Assembly: GCF_004795055.1 (NCBI RefSeq)
Contig: NZ_SSBJ01000020.1
Location: 1-64,000 of the forward strand
DNA length: 64,000 nt
Direction: 5' to 3'
DNA from: Streptomyces sp. A1136
GTDB lineage: Bacteria > Actinomycetota > Actinomycetes > Streptomycetales > Streptomycetaceae
The notes beneath the pieces were generated by a model that saw only the letters and a list, made by a program, of their open reading frames with translations, was not told the origin of the DNA and did no database searches. Both the position numbers and the translations under genes were made by a program. This document shows, one piece after another, positions 36,651 to 45,001 of this stretch (the first letter of the stretch is position 1; every line of letters starts with the position of its first letter).

Positions 36651-37378
36651 ACGCGGTCTACGACCCGCACGCCTTCGCGCCGTTCGCCGTGACGGTGGAC
36701 CTCGCCGTCCTCACCGTCCGCGGCGGCGCCCTGCACGTCCTGCTGATCCGGCGCGGGCAGGAACCGTACGCCGGCGCCTGGGCGCTCCCCGGCGGCTTCA
36801 TCCTGCCCCGGGAGTCGGCTGAGACCGCCGCCCGCCGGGAACTCGCCGAGGAGACCGGCCTGGCGCCCGAGCTGGTGGAGGCCCTGCACCTCGAACAACT
36901 GCGCACCTACAGCGAACCCGACCGCGACCCCCGGATGCGGGTGGTCTCGGTGGCGTTCACGGCGCTGGTCCCCGACCTGCCCGAGCCGGCGGCGACCGGC
37001 GGCGGTGACGCCGACCGGGCCCGCTGGGTGCCCGTGGACGAGGCGGTCGGCCTGGCGTTCGACCACGCGGTGATCCTGGCGGACGCCCGCTCCCGGGTGG
37101 GTTCGAAGCTGGAGTACACCTGCCTGGCCACCGCCTTCTGCCCGCCCGAGTTCACCCTCGGCGAGCTCCAAGCCGTTTACGAGACCGTATGGGGCACGGC
37201 CCTGGACCGCCCCAACTTCCGCCGCAAGGTCCTTGCGACGCCCGGCTTCGTCGAGGCCGTCCCCGGAGCCGCCCGGCTGACCGGCGGCCGAGGCAAACCG
37301 GCCGCGCTGTACCGCCCCGGGCCGGCGACGGCCCTGCACCCTCCCCTGCTCCGCCCCACGGAAGGACACCAGCGATGA
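36647..37378 (+). CDS. NrtR-type Nudix transcriptional regulator of NAD metabolism
   Basis: The 243-residue protein has an N-terminal Nudix domain and a C-terminal winged helix (EFTLGELQAVYETVWG; NFRRKVLATPGFVEA), the defining NrtR architecture. The Nudix box GFILPRESAETAARRELA plus EETGL (about 50-72) fits the catalytic consensus exactly, whereas many NrtR proteins have a degenerate box. NrtR repressors release DNA on binding ADP-ribose or related NAD derivatives. GGAGGA lies 3-4 nt before the GTG, which overlaps the upstream TGA. The palindrome at 34847 is its likely operator. Confidence 0.88.
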   Translation: MNAVYDPHAFAPFAVTVDLAVLTVRGGALHVLLIRRGQEPYAGAWALPGGFILPRESAETAARRELAEETGLAPELVEALHLEQLRTYSEPDRDPRMRVVSVAFTALVPDLPEPAATGGGDADRARWVPVDEAVGLAFDHAVILADARSRVGSKLEYTCLATAFCPPEFTLGELQAVYETVWGTALDRPNFRRKVLATPGFVEAVPGAARLTGGRGKPAALYRPGPATALHPPLLRPTEGHQR

Positions 37379-38424
37379 CGCAGACGACGACCGCGAAGCC
37401 CGCCCAGGACCGGGCGGCGAAGCGCGCCGCGACCGGCGCCCTGATCGGGCTGGCCCTGGGCGACGCCCTCGGCTTCCCGACGGAGTTCAACGACGTGCCG
37501 TCGATCCTCGCGAAGACCGGGCCGTGGCGGGAGATGGCGTTGCCCCGCCCGGCGCTCATCACGGACGACACCCAGATGACACTGGCGCTGGCCCGCGGCA
37601 TCCGCACGGCGACGGACCGCGGCCCGATCGGCCCGCTGCGGCTGACGCGGCCGGTCCGGGAGGAGTTCGTCGACTGGTACCACTCCCCGGAGAACAACCG
37701 GGCCCCCGGCAACACCTGCCTGCGGGCCTGCCGGCTGCTGGACGAGCCTCGGCGGGACTGGCGCGACGCCTCCCAGATCGGCTCCAAGGGGTGTGGGGCG
37801 AACATGCGGGTCGCCCCCGTGGGCCTGGTGCCCGGCTGGACGGACGAGGAGCGGGCGGGCGCGGCCCAGCTCCAGTCGGCCCTCACGCACGGCCACCCGA
37901 CGGCGCTGGCCGCCTCCGACCTCACGGCGCACGCCGTCCACCTGCTGGCGCGGGGCGCCGAGCCCACGGGCCTCGTCGGCCTGCTGCGCTCCTACGCCCT
38001 GGACAACCGCACCCGCTACCACGAGCGCTGGCTGGGCGACCTGTGGATGCGCACCGCCTCGGACGCCGGCCCGGAGTCCTTCATGGCGCGGGGCTGGGAC
38101 GAGTGCCTAGCCGTCCTCGACCGCCTCGCCGCGGCCCTGCGGAGCCCCTCTCCCGAGACGGACCCCTGCCTCACCACGGGCGACGGCTGGATCGCCGAGG
38201 AGGCCCTCGCGACGGCCCTGCAGTGCTTCCTCCTCTTCCCCGACGCCCCGCTCCTGGCCCTGCGCCGCGCCGCCTGCACCCGGGGCGACTCGGACTCCCT
38301 CGCCTGCCTCGCCGGCGCCTTCGCGGGCGCCCACCTCGGCGCGTCGGCCTGGCCCGCCGACTGGCAGGACCGTATCGAACACCGCGACGAGCTGCTGGAG
38401 TTCGGGTCTCTCTGGGACGCCTAG
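37375..38424 (+). CDS. ADP-ribosylglycohydrolase family protein
   Basis: The 349-residue DraG/ARH-type protein has ALIGLALGDALGFPTEF, the metal-binding LITDDTQMTLALARG (TDDTQMT at 63-69), a GNTC loop, and the C-terminal TRGDSDSLACLAGAFAGAHLG (second metal site DSD). It removes ADP-ribose from modified proteins, nucleic acids or small molecules. ATG overlaps the NrtR stop (ATGA), so it belongs to the NAD operon; freed ADP-ribose is the expected NrtR ligand. It is the last gene on this strand before a convergent gene. Confidence 0.92.
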   Translation: MTQTTTAKPAQDRAAKRAATGALIGLALGDALGFPTEFNDVPSILAKTGPWREMALPRPALITDDTQMTLALARGIRTATDRGPIGPLRLTRPVREEFVDWYHSPENNRAPGNTCLRACRLLDEPRRDWRDASQIGSKGCGANMRVAPVGLVPGWTDEERAGAAQLQSALTHGHPTALAASDLTAHAVHLLARGAEPTGLVGLLRSYALDNRTRYHERWLGDLWMRTASDAGPESFMARGWDECLAVLDRLAAALRSPSPETDPCLTTGDGWIAEEALATALQCFLLFPDAPLLALRRAACTRGDSDSLACLAGAFAGAHLGASAWPADWQDRIEHRDELLEFGSLWDA

Positions 38425-38468
38425 GCTGTGCGCCGACCGCGGGGCCGGGCGGGACCTCGACGAGGGGC

Positions 38469-39182
38469 CTACGACGCCAGGGCGGCCGAGGCGCGGCGGG
38501 CGCGGTGGAGGAAGTCCGCCACACGGGCGGTGTCCGGCTCGGCGGGCAGCGGGCTCATGGCGAGGGCCGACTCGCACTCCTGCGTGAGAAGGGACATCCA
38601 GGCGTCCGTCTCGGCCCAGGTCGCCTCGCCGCGCTTGACCGCGAGGAGCGCTTCGCGGTGTGGGCTCACGTCGATCGTCAGGCGGCCCGTGCGCAGCAGG
38701 TCGCGGCAGGACAGGAGCAGCCGCAGCAGGTGCATGGCGTGCTTCCAGCGGGGAGCGCCGTGGACACGGACGTCCGCGAGGAGTTTGCGGTGCTGGCCGG
38801 CGGCGTAACGGGTGAAACTGGCGTGGGCCTTGCGCGAGAGGAAGGCGGGGCGCAGGGAGAGGAGTTCCTCGCCCATCGGGGAGAGCCGTTCCACCAGCGG
38901 TGAGTGCAGGCACTCCAGGACGTTCGGATTGGCGCGCAGGGCAAGCTCGCAGAATCGTTCCAGCTCCCAGGAGAACTCCTCGTCCCGGGGCCCCTCCACA
39001 TGGGTGGGCGGCTTCTCGAACCGCCAGAACAGCGGCGTCGGGGCGAGGTAGACGCCGCGCCGGTCGGTGTCGCTCGCCTCGGTCGCCAGGCCGAACGCCC
39101 GGGAGCCCATGACGCACGCGTACACCGTGTGGTCGCGTACGAGGGCGAGGTGGGTCTCCCGGGACGTGGTCGGCTCGTTCAT
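38469..39182 (-). CDS. RlaP-like nucleotidyltransferase (pol-beta superfamily)
   Basis: The 237-residue protein has the nucleotidyltransferase signature YACVMGSRAFGLATEASDTD followed by RRGVYLAP (GS and DxD metal ligands at about residues 26-41), then a helical region with ANPNVLECLHSP and KHAMHLLRLLLSCRDLL. This is the RlaP/COG3541 family, found beside RNA-repair genes in some bacteria; no RNA ligase is present here. It is convergent with the ADP-ribosylglycohydrolase and 28 nt downstream of the Rieske gene. The substrate is unknown. The Shine-Dalgarno is weak. Confidence 0.82.
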   Translation of the reverse strand: MNEPTTSRETHLALVRDHTVYACVMGSRAFGLATEASDTDRRGVYLAPTPLFWRFEKPPTHVEGPRDEEFSWELERFCELALRANPNVLECLHSPLVERLSPMGEELLSLRPAFLSRKAHASFTRYAAGQHRKLLADVRVHGAPRWKHAMHLLRLLLSCRDLLRTGRLTIDVSPHREALLAVKRGEATWAETDAWMSLLTQECESALAMSPLPAEPDTARVADFLHRARRASAALAS

Positions 39183-39210
39183 CCCCGGAGCGTAGGCGGG
39201 GACGCGCCCC

Positions 39211-39684
39211 CTACGCGAGGGAGATATCGCCGTCCGGGGCCACGGTGATCCGCTGCTCCGCGAGCGGGCGGGTCGCCGGGCCGTGGGCCACCGCCCCGTC
39301 GGCGATCTTGAACTTGCTGCCGTGGCAGGGGCAGTCGATGGTGCCGTTCGCCACCGTCCCCACGATGCAGCCCTGGTGCGTGCACACCGCCGTGAAGCAG
39401 CGGAAGGAGCCCGCCGTCGGCTGGGTGACGACCAGCTTCTCGGCCTTCAGGATCGTCCCGCCGCCGACGGGCACGGCCGAGGACTTCAGGAGGGTCTTGC
39501 CGGCGCCTCCCGAGGAAGGCGCTGCGGACGCGGGTGCGGAGGCGGGCGACTCCGGGGCCGGAGCGCTGCCGGAGTCCCCCTTGGGCTTGTCGTCACTGCC
39601 GCAGGCGGCCAGGGTGCCGCCTGCGAGGGCCACCGCCCCTGCCGCCAGGACGGTGCGCCGGGCGGCGGGTGTGGGCTCGCTCAT
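39211..39684 (-). CDS. Tat-exported Rieske (2Fe-2S) lipoprotein
   Basis: The 157-residue protein begins MSEPTPAARRTVLAAGAVALA: a twin-arginine followed by a hydrophobic stretch and the lipobox LAAC, so it is probably exported folded and lipidated. A Ser/Pro/Ala-rich linker leads to a Rieske domain with CTHQGC and CPCHGSKF, which provide two Cys and two His ligands for the cluster. It is much smaller than QcrA and has no other respiratory gene nearby; the electron partner is unknown. ATG 39684 has GAGGAGAAC upstream. Confidence 0.9.
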   Translation of the reverse strand: MSEPTPAARRTVLAAGAVALAGGTLAACGSDDKPKGDSGSAPAPESPASAPASAAPSSGGAGKTLLKSSAVPVGGGTILKAEKLVVTQPTAGSFRCFTAVCTHQGCIVGTVANGTIDCPCHGSKFKIADGAVAHGPATRPLAEQRITVAPDGDISLA

Positions 39685-39782
39685 GGGACGTTCTCCTCGC
39701 TTCGTGGCCTCTGGGCGAGCAGCATCCTGGCGCGGTCCGGCCCCCGAGAGAAGCCCGCCGCGCCATGCTGTCCGACCTTGCC

Positions 39783-40124
39783 TCAGATTCCCGGCCCCCA
39801 TGGGGCCAGTGAGGCGGGACGGCCTGGTGTGCGTACGACTTCCCACACGCGGCTCACCGCGTCCCGGTTCAACGGACCGTGTACATGGGGGTAGCGCCCC
39901 CCGGGATCACCCTCGCGGCGGACCTCCGCAAGCAGCGCGCCCTCGTCGAGTTCCACGGCCAGCAGGGTCCCGGGCGTCTCCCGGTAGTGGGTCTCGACGA
40001 TCGCGAGGGCGGTCGCCCGGTCGGCCGAGCAGTGCACGAACCCCTCCGAGGCGAGCGAGGGCGGGGCGTACGGCAGGTCCGGGGCGGCGGTCCAGTCGGC
40101 GAGCGGGACGATGTGGAAGATCAT
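39783..40124 (-). CDS. DUF952 family protein
   Basis: The 113-residue protein fits DUF952 in length and motifs: MIFHIVPLADW at the start, LASEGFVHCSADRATALAIV, LLAVELDEGALLAEVRRE, and YPHVHGPLNRDAVSRVWEV. The FVHCS and HVHGPL histidines are the conserved positions and suggest a small enzyme, but the activity is unknown. A TAGAAC hexamer 7 nt before the ATG (40132-40137 on the minus strand) suggests a leaderless message. It is divergent from tyrA. Confidence 0.85.
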   Translation of the reverse strand: MIFHIVPLADWTAAPDLPYAPPSLASEGFVHCSADRATALAIVETHYRETPGTLLAVELDEGALLAEVRREGDPGGRYPHVHGPLNRDAVSRVWEVVRTPGRPASLAPWGPGI

Positions 40125-40221
40125 GGCGCCCGTTCTACCGCACCGGGCGGCGGGCCCCCTCCCGCCTGGGCCGGCTACCCTGAGTCAGGCCCGCCGTCAC
40201 GCGATCACCCTGGAGCACCCC

Positions 40222-41310
40222 GTGAGAACCGCCGTCGTCATCGGAACCGGACTGATCGGCACCTCCGCGGCGCTCGCCCTGACCGCCCGGGGCGTCAACG
40301 TCCACCTCGTCGACCACGACCCGGCGCAGGCCCGTACGGCGGCGGCCTTGGGCGCGGGCACCGACGAGCCCCTCGAAGGGACGGTCGACCTCGCGATCGT
40401 GGCCGTGCCACCGGCGCATGTCGCGGCGGCGCTGGCCGACGCGATCGGACGCGGCCTGGCCCGCGCCTACGTCGACGTCGCGAGCGTCAAGGGCGGCCCC
40501 CGACGGGAGCTGGCGGCGCTCGGCGCGGACGTGTCGGCGTACATCGGCACCCACCCGATGGCCGGCAAGGAGCGGTCGGGCCCCCTCGCCGCGACCGCGG
40601 ACCTGTTCGAGGGCCGGCCCTGGGTGCTCACCCCCACCCGGGACACCGACCACGAGGTGCTGAACCTGGCGTTGGAACTGGTGGCCCTGTGCCGGGCCGT
40701 GCCGGTGGTGATGGACGCGGACGCGCACGACCGGGCGGTGGCCCTGGTCTCGCACACCCCGCAGCTGGTGTCGAGCATGGTGGCGGCGCGGCTGGAGGAC
40801 GCGGACGAGACGGCGGTCCGGCTCTGCGGACAGGGCATCCGGGACGTGACGCGCATCGCGGCCTCCGACCCTCGGATGTGGGTGGAGATCCTGTCCGCGA
40901 ACCCGGGGCCGGTGGCCGACGTGCTGGCCGGGATCGCCGCCGACCTGGAGGAGACGGTCGAGGCCCTGCGCGGGCTCCAGTCCGGCGACGAGGCCGAGCG
41001 GCGCGGCGGCGCGGCCGGCATCGAGGACGTCCTGAGGCGGGGCAACGCGGGCCGGGTCCGGGTCCCGGGCAAGCACGGGGCGGCGCCCATGGCGTACGAG
41101 ACGGTCGGGGTGTTCATCAGCGACCGCCCGGGCGAGCTGGCCCGCATCTTCGCGGACGCCGGCCGGGCGGGGGTCAACATCGAGGACGTGCGGATCGAGC
41201 ACGCGACCGGGCAGCAGGCGGGCCTCGTGCAGCTGATGGTGGAGCCGAAGGCCGTGCCCGTCCTGGAGGCGGAGCTGCGCGAGCGCGGCTGGGCGCTGCG
41301 CCAGCAGTAG
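40222..41310 (+). CDS. tyrA: Prephenate dehydrogenase with ACT domain
   Basis: The 362-residue enzyme for tyrosine synthesis has an NAD-binding motif VVIGTGLIGTSAALAL (5-20), GTHPMAGKERSGP (catalytic His region), HDRAVALVSHTPQLVSSMVA, and a C-terminal ACT domain (VGVFISDRPGELARIFADAG) for feedback control by tyrosine. The frame is open upstream, but GTG 40222 has TGGAG 7 nt upstream and begins the Rossmann fold directly. TACCCT at 40176-40181 is a possible -10. The tyrA-cmk-plsC-der order is conserved in Streptomyces. Confidence 0.94.
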   Translation: MRTAVVIGTGLIGTSAALALTARGVNVHLVDHDPAQARTAAALGAGTDEPLEGTVDLAIVAVPPAHVAAALADAIGRGLARAYVDVASVKGGPRRELAALGADVSAYIGTHPMAGKERSGPLAATADLFEGRPWVLTPTRDTDHEVLNLALELVALCRAVPVVMDADAHDRAVALVSHTPQLVSSMVAARLEDADETAVRLCGQGIRDVTRIAASDPRMWVEILSANPGPVADVLAGIAADLEETVEALRGLQSGDEAERRGGAAGIEDVLRRGNAGRVRVPGKHGAAPMAYETVGVFISDRPGELARIFADAGRAGVNIEDVRIEHATGQQAGLVQLMVEPKAVPVLEAELRERGWALRQQ

Positions 41311-41416
41311 CGCGTGGCCGGACAGGAGAGGGGGCGCCGGAAAGCCCGGTAACCTGGGGGAGGGGCGCTCTTGGCGCGCCCGGACACGTACGCGCAACCA
41401 GGAAGGTGCCCGCACC

Positions 41417-42124
41417 GTGGAAACCGCAGCTCCGGCCGCCGTGATCGTCGCCATCGACGGTCCCTCCGGCACGGGCAAGTCCAGCACGTCCAAGGCCGTG
41501 GCCGCGAAGCTCGGCCTGCGCTACCTGGACACCGGTGCCCAGTACCGGGCCATCACCTGGTGGATGATCACCAACGGCGTCGACACCGACGACCCCTACG
41601 CGATCGCCCTCGCGGCCGGCAAGCCCGCCATCGTCTCCGGCACGGACCCGAGCGCGCCGACCATCACGGTCGACGGTCTCGACGCCTCCGGCCCGATCCG
41701 CACCCAGGAGGTCACCTCCAAGGTCAGCGCCGTCAGCGCGGTACCCGAGGTGCGCGCCCTGATCACCGACCTCCAGCGTTCCATCGCCGCCGAGGCCGCC
41801 CGGGACGCCGACGGCATCGTGGTCGAGGGCCGCGACATCGGGACCACCGTCCTGCCCGACGCCGACCTCAAGGTGTTCCTCACCGCCTCCGCCGAGGCCC
41901 GCGCCGCCCGCCGCAACGGAGAGCTGCGCGGCAAGGAGGCCACGGACCTCGCGGCGACCAAGGAAGCCCTGATCAAGCGGGACGCGGCCGACTCCGGGCG
42001 CAAGACCTCCCCGCTGGCCAAGGCCGCCGACGCCGTCGAGGTCGACACCACCGACCTGACGATGGAGCAGGTCATAGAGTGCGTGGTCACCCTGGTGGAA
42101 GAGAAGCGGGCGGTACGCAGGTGA
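41417..42124 (+). CDS. cmk: Cytidylate kinase
   Basis: The 235-residue P-loop kinase phosphorylates CMP and dCMP. It has IVAIDGPSGTGKSSTSKAVA (P-loop 15-23), RYLDTGAQYRAITW, VVEGRDIGTTVLPDADLKVFLTA in outline, and the lid region RDAADSGRKTSPL. GTG 41417 has GGAAGG about 10 nt upstream, and TAACCT at 41351-41356 is a likely -10. It overlaps the acyltransferase gene by 4 bp (GTGA). Confidence 0.95.
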   Translation: METAAPAAVIVAIDGPSGTGKSSTSKAVAAKLGLRYLDTGAQYRAITWWMITNGVDTDDPYAIALAAGKPAIVSGTDPSAPTITVDGLDASGPIRTQEVTSKVSAVSAVPEVRALITDLQRSIAAEAARDADGIVVEGRDIGTTVLPDADLKVFLTASAEARAARRNGELRGKEATDLAATKEALIKRDAADSGRKTSPLAKAADAVEVDTTDLTMEQVIECVVTLVEEKRAVRR

Positions 42125-42768
42125 GCGATACGCCCTCCCTCAAGGGTGCGGCGATCGGGCGGCGGATCGGCATCGGCCTCATGTACGGGCTGTGGAAGCC
42201 GCGCGTACTGGGCGCCTGGCGGGTGCCCGCCACGGGCCCCGTGATCCTCGCCGTGAATCACTCCCACAACATAGACGGCCCCATGGTCATGGGCACCGCG
42301 CCGCGGCCGCTGCACTTCCTGATCAAGAAGGAAGCGTACGTCGGCCCCCTCGGACCCTTCCTGGAAGGGATCGGGCAGGTGAAGGTGGACCGGACCGGGA
42401 CCGACCGGACCGCCGTCAGCCGCGCCCTCGGCGTCCTGGAGAACGGCGGCGCGCTCGGGATCTTCCCCGAGGGCACCCGCGGCGACGGCGACTTCGCCTC
42501 GCTGCGCGCCGGACTCGCGTACTTCGCCGTGCGCAGCGGCGCGCCCATCGTGCCCGTCGCGGTCCTCGGCAGCACCGAGAGCCGCGGCAGGCTCGTGAAG
42601 GGACTACCGGCGTTCAAGAGCCGGGTGGACGTCGTGTTCGGCTCCGCCTTCGACGCCGGGGACGGCACCGGCCGCCGCACGCGCACCGCGCTGGACGGGG
42701 CCACCGTACGCATCCAGGACCGGCTGACCGCCCACCTGGCCGACGCCAAGCGCCTCACCGGGCGCTGA
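42121..42768 (+). CDS. 1-acyl-sn-glycerol-3-phosphate acyltransferase (PlsC-like)
   Basis: The 215-residue protein has the PlsC motif I NHSHNID (His47 and Asp52, HX4D), motif II-like VKVDRTGTDR, motif III IFPEGTRG, and motif IV VPVAVLG. It should transfer an acyl chain to lysophosphatidate in membrane lipid synthesis. GTG 42121 overlaps the cmk stop, fixing the start despite the longer open frame. Acyltransferases between cmk and der are common in actinobacteria. Confidence 0.9.
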   Translation: MSDTPSLKGAAIGRRIGIGLMYGLWKPRVLGAWRVPATGPVILAVNHSHNIDGPMVMGTAPRPLHFLIKKEAYVGPLGPFLEGIGQVKVDRTGTDRTAVSRALGVLENGGALGIFPEGTRGDGDFASLRAGLAYFAVRSGAPIVPVAVLGSTESRGRLVKGLPAFKSRVDVVFGSAFDAGDGTGRRTRTALDGATVRIQDRLTAHLADAKRLTGR

Positions 42769-42843
42769 GCGAGACTTGACCTAGTAGTGGAACCGCGCTG
42801 CGCGGTTGCCACCGATCACCACGGACGACGAGGAACGGACTTC

Positions 42844-44307
42844 ATGAACGACCAGCACGACCACGGAGCACTTGGCGACGCCGAGTACGCGGAGTTCATG
42901 GAGCTCGCCGCGGAGGAAGGCTTCGACCTCGAAGACGTCGAAGGCGCGATCGAGGAGGCCGGCCACGGCCCGCTCCCCGTCCTCGCCGTCGTCGGCCGCC
43001 CGAACGTCGGCAAGTCGACCCTGGTGAACCGCATCATCGGCCGCCGCGAGGCGGTCGTCGAGGACAAGCCCGGCGTCACCCGCGACCGCGTCACCTACGA
43101 GGCCGAATGGGCCGGCCGCCGATTCAAGGTCGTCGACACCGGCGGCTGGGAGCAGGACGTCCTCGGTATCGACGCGGCCGTCGCCGCCCAGGCCGAGTAC
43201 GCCATCGAGACCGCCGACGCGGTCGTCTTCGTCGTGGACGCCAAGGTCGGCGCCACCGACAGCGACGAGGCCGTCGTCAAGCTGCTGCGCCGGGCCGGCA
43301 AGCCCGTCGTGCTGTGCGCCAACAAGGTCGACGGTCTGAGCGGCGAGTCCGACGCCGCCTCCCTGTGGTCGCTCGGCCTCGGCCTGCCGCACCCGGTGTC
43401 CTCCCTCCACGGCCGCGGCACCGGCGACATGCTGGACGCCGTCCTCGACGCACTGCCCGAGGCGCCCGCCCAGACCTTCGGCGCCGCCCCCCTCGGCGGC
43501 CCGCGCCGCATCGCGCTGATCGGCCGGCCCAACGTCGGCAAGTCCTCCCTCCTGAACAAGGTCGCCAAGGAGGACCGCGTCGTCGTCAACGAGCTGGCCG
43601 GCACCACCCGTGACCCGGTCGACGAGCTGATCCAGCTCGGCGGCGTCACCTGGAAGTTCGTCGACACCGCCGGCATCCGCAAGAAGGTCCACCTCCAGCA
43701 GGGCGCCGACTACTACGCCTCCCTGCGCACGGCCGCCGCCGTCGAGAAGGCGGAGGTCGCGGTCATCCTGATCGACTCGACCGAGACCATCAGCGTCCAG
43801 GACCAGCGCATCATCACCATGGCCGTCGAGGCGGGCCGGGCCATCGTGATCGCGTACAACAAGTGGGACGAGCTCGACGAGGAGCGCCGCTACTACCTGG
43901 AGCGCGAGATCGAGACCGAGATGCAGCAGGTCTCCTGGGCGCCGCGGGTGAACGTCTCGGCGCTCACCGGCCGCCACATGGAGAAGCTGGTCCCGGCGAT
44001 CGAGACCGCCCTCGCCGGCTGGGAGACGCGCGTCCCCACCGGCCGGCTGAACGCCTTCCTCGGCGAGGTCGTCGCCGCGCACCCGCACCCGATCCGCGGC
44101 GGCAAGCAGCCCCGCATCCTGTTCGGCACCCAGGCGGGCAGCAAGCCGCCGCGGTTCGTCCTCTTCGCCTCCGGCTTCCTGGAGCACGGCTACCGCCGCT
44201 TCATCGAGCGTCGCCTGCGCGAGGAGTTCGGCTTCGAGGGCACCCCGATCCACATCTCGGTCCGGGTCCGCGAGAAGCGCGGCGCCCAGTACAAGAAGAA
44301 GAAGTAG
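42844..44307 (+). CDS. der: Ribosome biogenesis GTPase Der (EngA)
   Basis: The 487-residue protein has two tandem GTPase domains, each with a full set of G motifs: GRPNVGKST (51-59), DTGGW and NKVD; then GRPNVGKSS, DTAG and NKWD. A C-terminal KH-like domain follows. It acts in 50S subunit assembly. The first 45 residues are an acidic extension typical of actinobacteria. ATG 42844 has GAGGAAC about 10 nt upstream. Confidence 0.95.
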   Translation: MNDQHDHGALGDAEYAEFMELAAEEGFDLEDVEGAIEEAGHGPLPVLAVVGRPNVGKSTLVNRIIGRREAVVEDKPGVTRDRVTYEAEWAGRRFKVVDTGGWEQDVLGIDAAVAAQAEYAIETADAVVFVVDAKVGATDSDEAVVKLLRRAGKPVVLCANKVDGLSGESDAASLWSLGLGLPHPVSSLHGRGTGDMLDAVLDALPEAPAQTFGAAPLGGPRRIALIGRPNVGKSSLLNKVAKEDRVVVNELAGTTRDPVDELIQLGGVTWKFVDTAGIRKKVHLQQGADYYASLRTAAAVEKAEVAVILIDSTETISVQDQRIITMAVEAGRAIVIAYNKWDELDEERRYYLEREIETEMQQVSWAPRVNVSALTGRHMEKLVPAIETALAGWETRVPTGRLNAFLGEVVAAHPHPIRGGKQPRILFGTQAGSKPPRFVLFASGFLEHGYRRFIERRLREEFGFEGTPIHISVRVREKRGAQYKKKK

Positions 44308-44351
44308 GCGTACGCGAAGAAGCAGGCGTACGCGGTGACGTGCCGCCGGGG

Positions 44352-44825
44352 TCAGTAGCCCCGGCGCGGAGCGGGCGGCAGGGCCGCCGGGATGTGGTGC
44401 ATCCCGGTCTGGTGCTGCCGCCCGTTGCCGTTGGCGTCGTAACCGCCGGTGCCGCCGCTGCTTCCGGCGTACGCGTACGAGGGCTGCGGCAGCGGCTGGG
44501 GGGTCGGGGCGTACGCGGGCTGCCAGCCCTCCGCCGGCTGCCAGGAGGAACGGGTCCAGCCGTTGCCGTACGCGCTGCCGCCGGTGCTGGCGGAGTAGGC
44601 GAAGCCGGTGGAGGTGCCGCCGTAGGAGAACGAGGTGAAGCCCAGGTCCTCCTCGCCCGAACGGTCGCCCGGCAGCGCCCGGAAGGCGCGCAGGTACTCC
44701 GAGTACAGCAGGTCGTAGATCGGGGTGTGCGAGGCGGCCGGGGCGGTGTCCAGGTCCCGGGACGGGCGCATCGGGGGGACGCTGCTCGAAAAGGACGGGG
44801 CGCGGGAGGAGTCGTATGGATGCAC
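44352..44825 (-). CDS. Hypothetical Tyr/Gly/Ser-rich protein
   Basis: The 157-residue reading frame encodes a short N-terminal ordered-looking part (HTPIYDLLYSEYLRAFRALPGDR) followed by a low-complexity tail rich in Gly, Ser, Tyr, Gln and Pro. I recognise no family. The LLYSEYLRAFRALPG segment looks protein-like and is not expected from random high-GC sequence. The GTG at 44825 has no Shine-Dalgarno; an ATG at 44771 (MRPSRDLDT) is an alternative. It lies between der and the next minus-strand gene. Confidence 0.55.
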   Translation of the reverse strand: MHPYDSSRAPSFSSSVPPMRPSRDLDTAPAASHTPIYDLLYSEYLRAFRALPGDRSGEEDLGFTSFSYGGTSTGFAYSASTGGSAYGNGWTRSSWQPAEGWQPAYAPTPQPLPQPSYAYAGSSGGTGGYDANGNGRQHQTGMHHIPAALPPAPRRGY

Positions 44826-44913
44826 GTATCAGCCAACGAACCCGGAGCCCTGCGGATGCGGCCTGACCGGGGCGAAAACGCGGTTCGACAGGCGGGGCGG
44901 CGGAACGTCGCGC

Positions 44914-44949
44914 GGCCGCCCGGCCCCTTCGGCGAGGGGCCGGGCGGCC
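44914..44949 (-). terminator. Hairpin terminator downstream of the 45002 gene
   Basis: Arms GGCCGCCCGGCCCC and GGGGCCGGGCGGCC pair perfectly over 14 bp around a TTCGGCGA loop. It lies about 50 nt past the stop of the minus-strand gene at 45002. Confidence 0.78.
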
Positions 44950-45001
44950 GTTGCGACGCGGGCGGACCGGTTGTCGGGGCCCGACCCGTCGGGGGCGGGC
45001 G

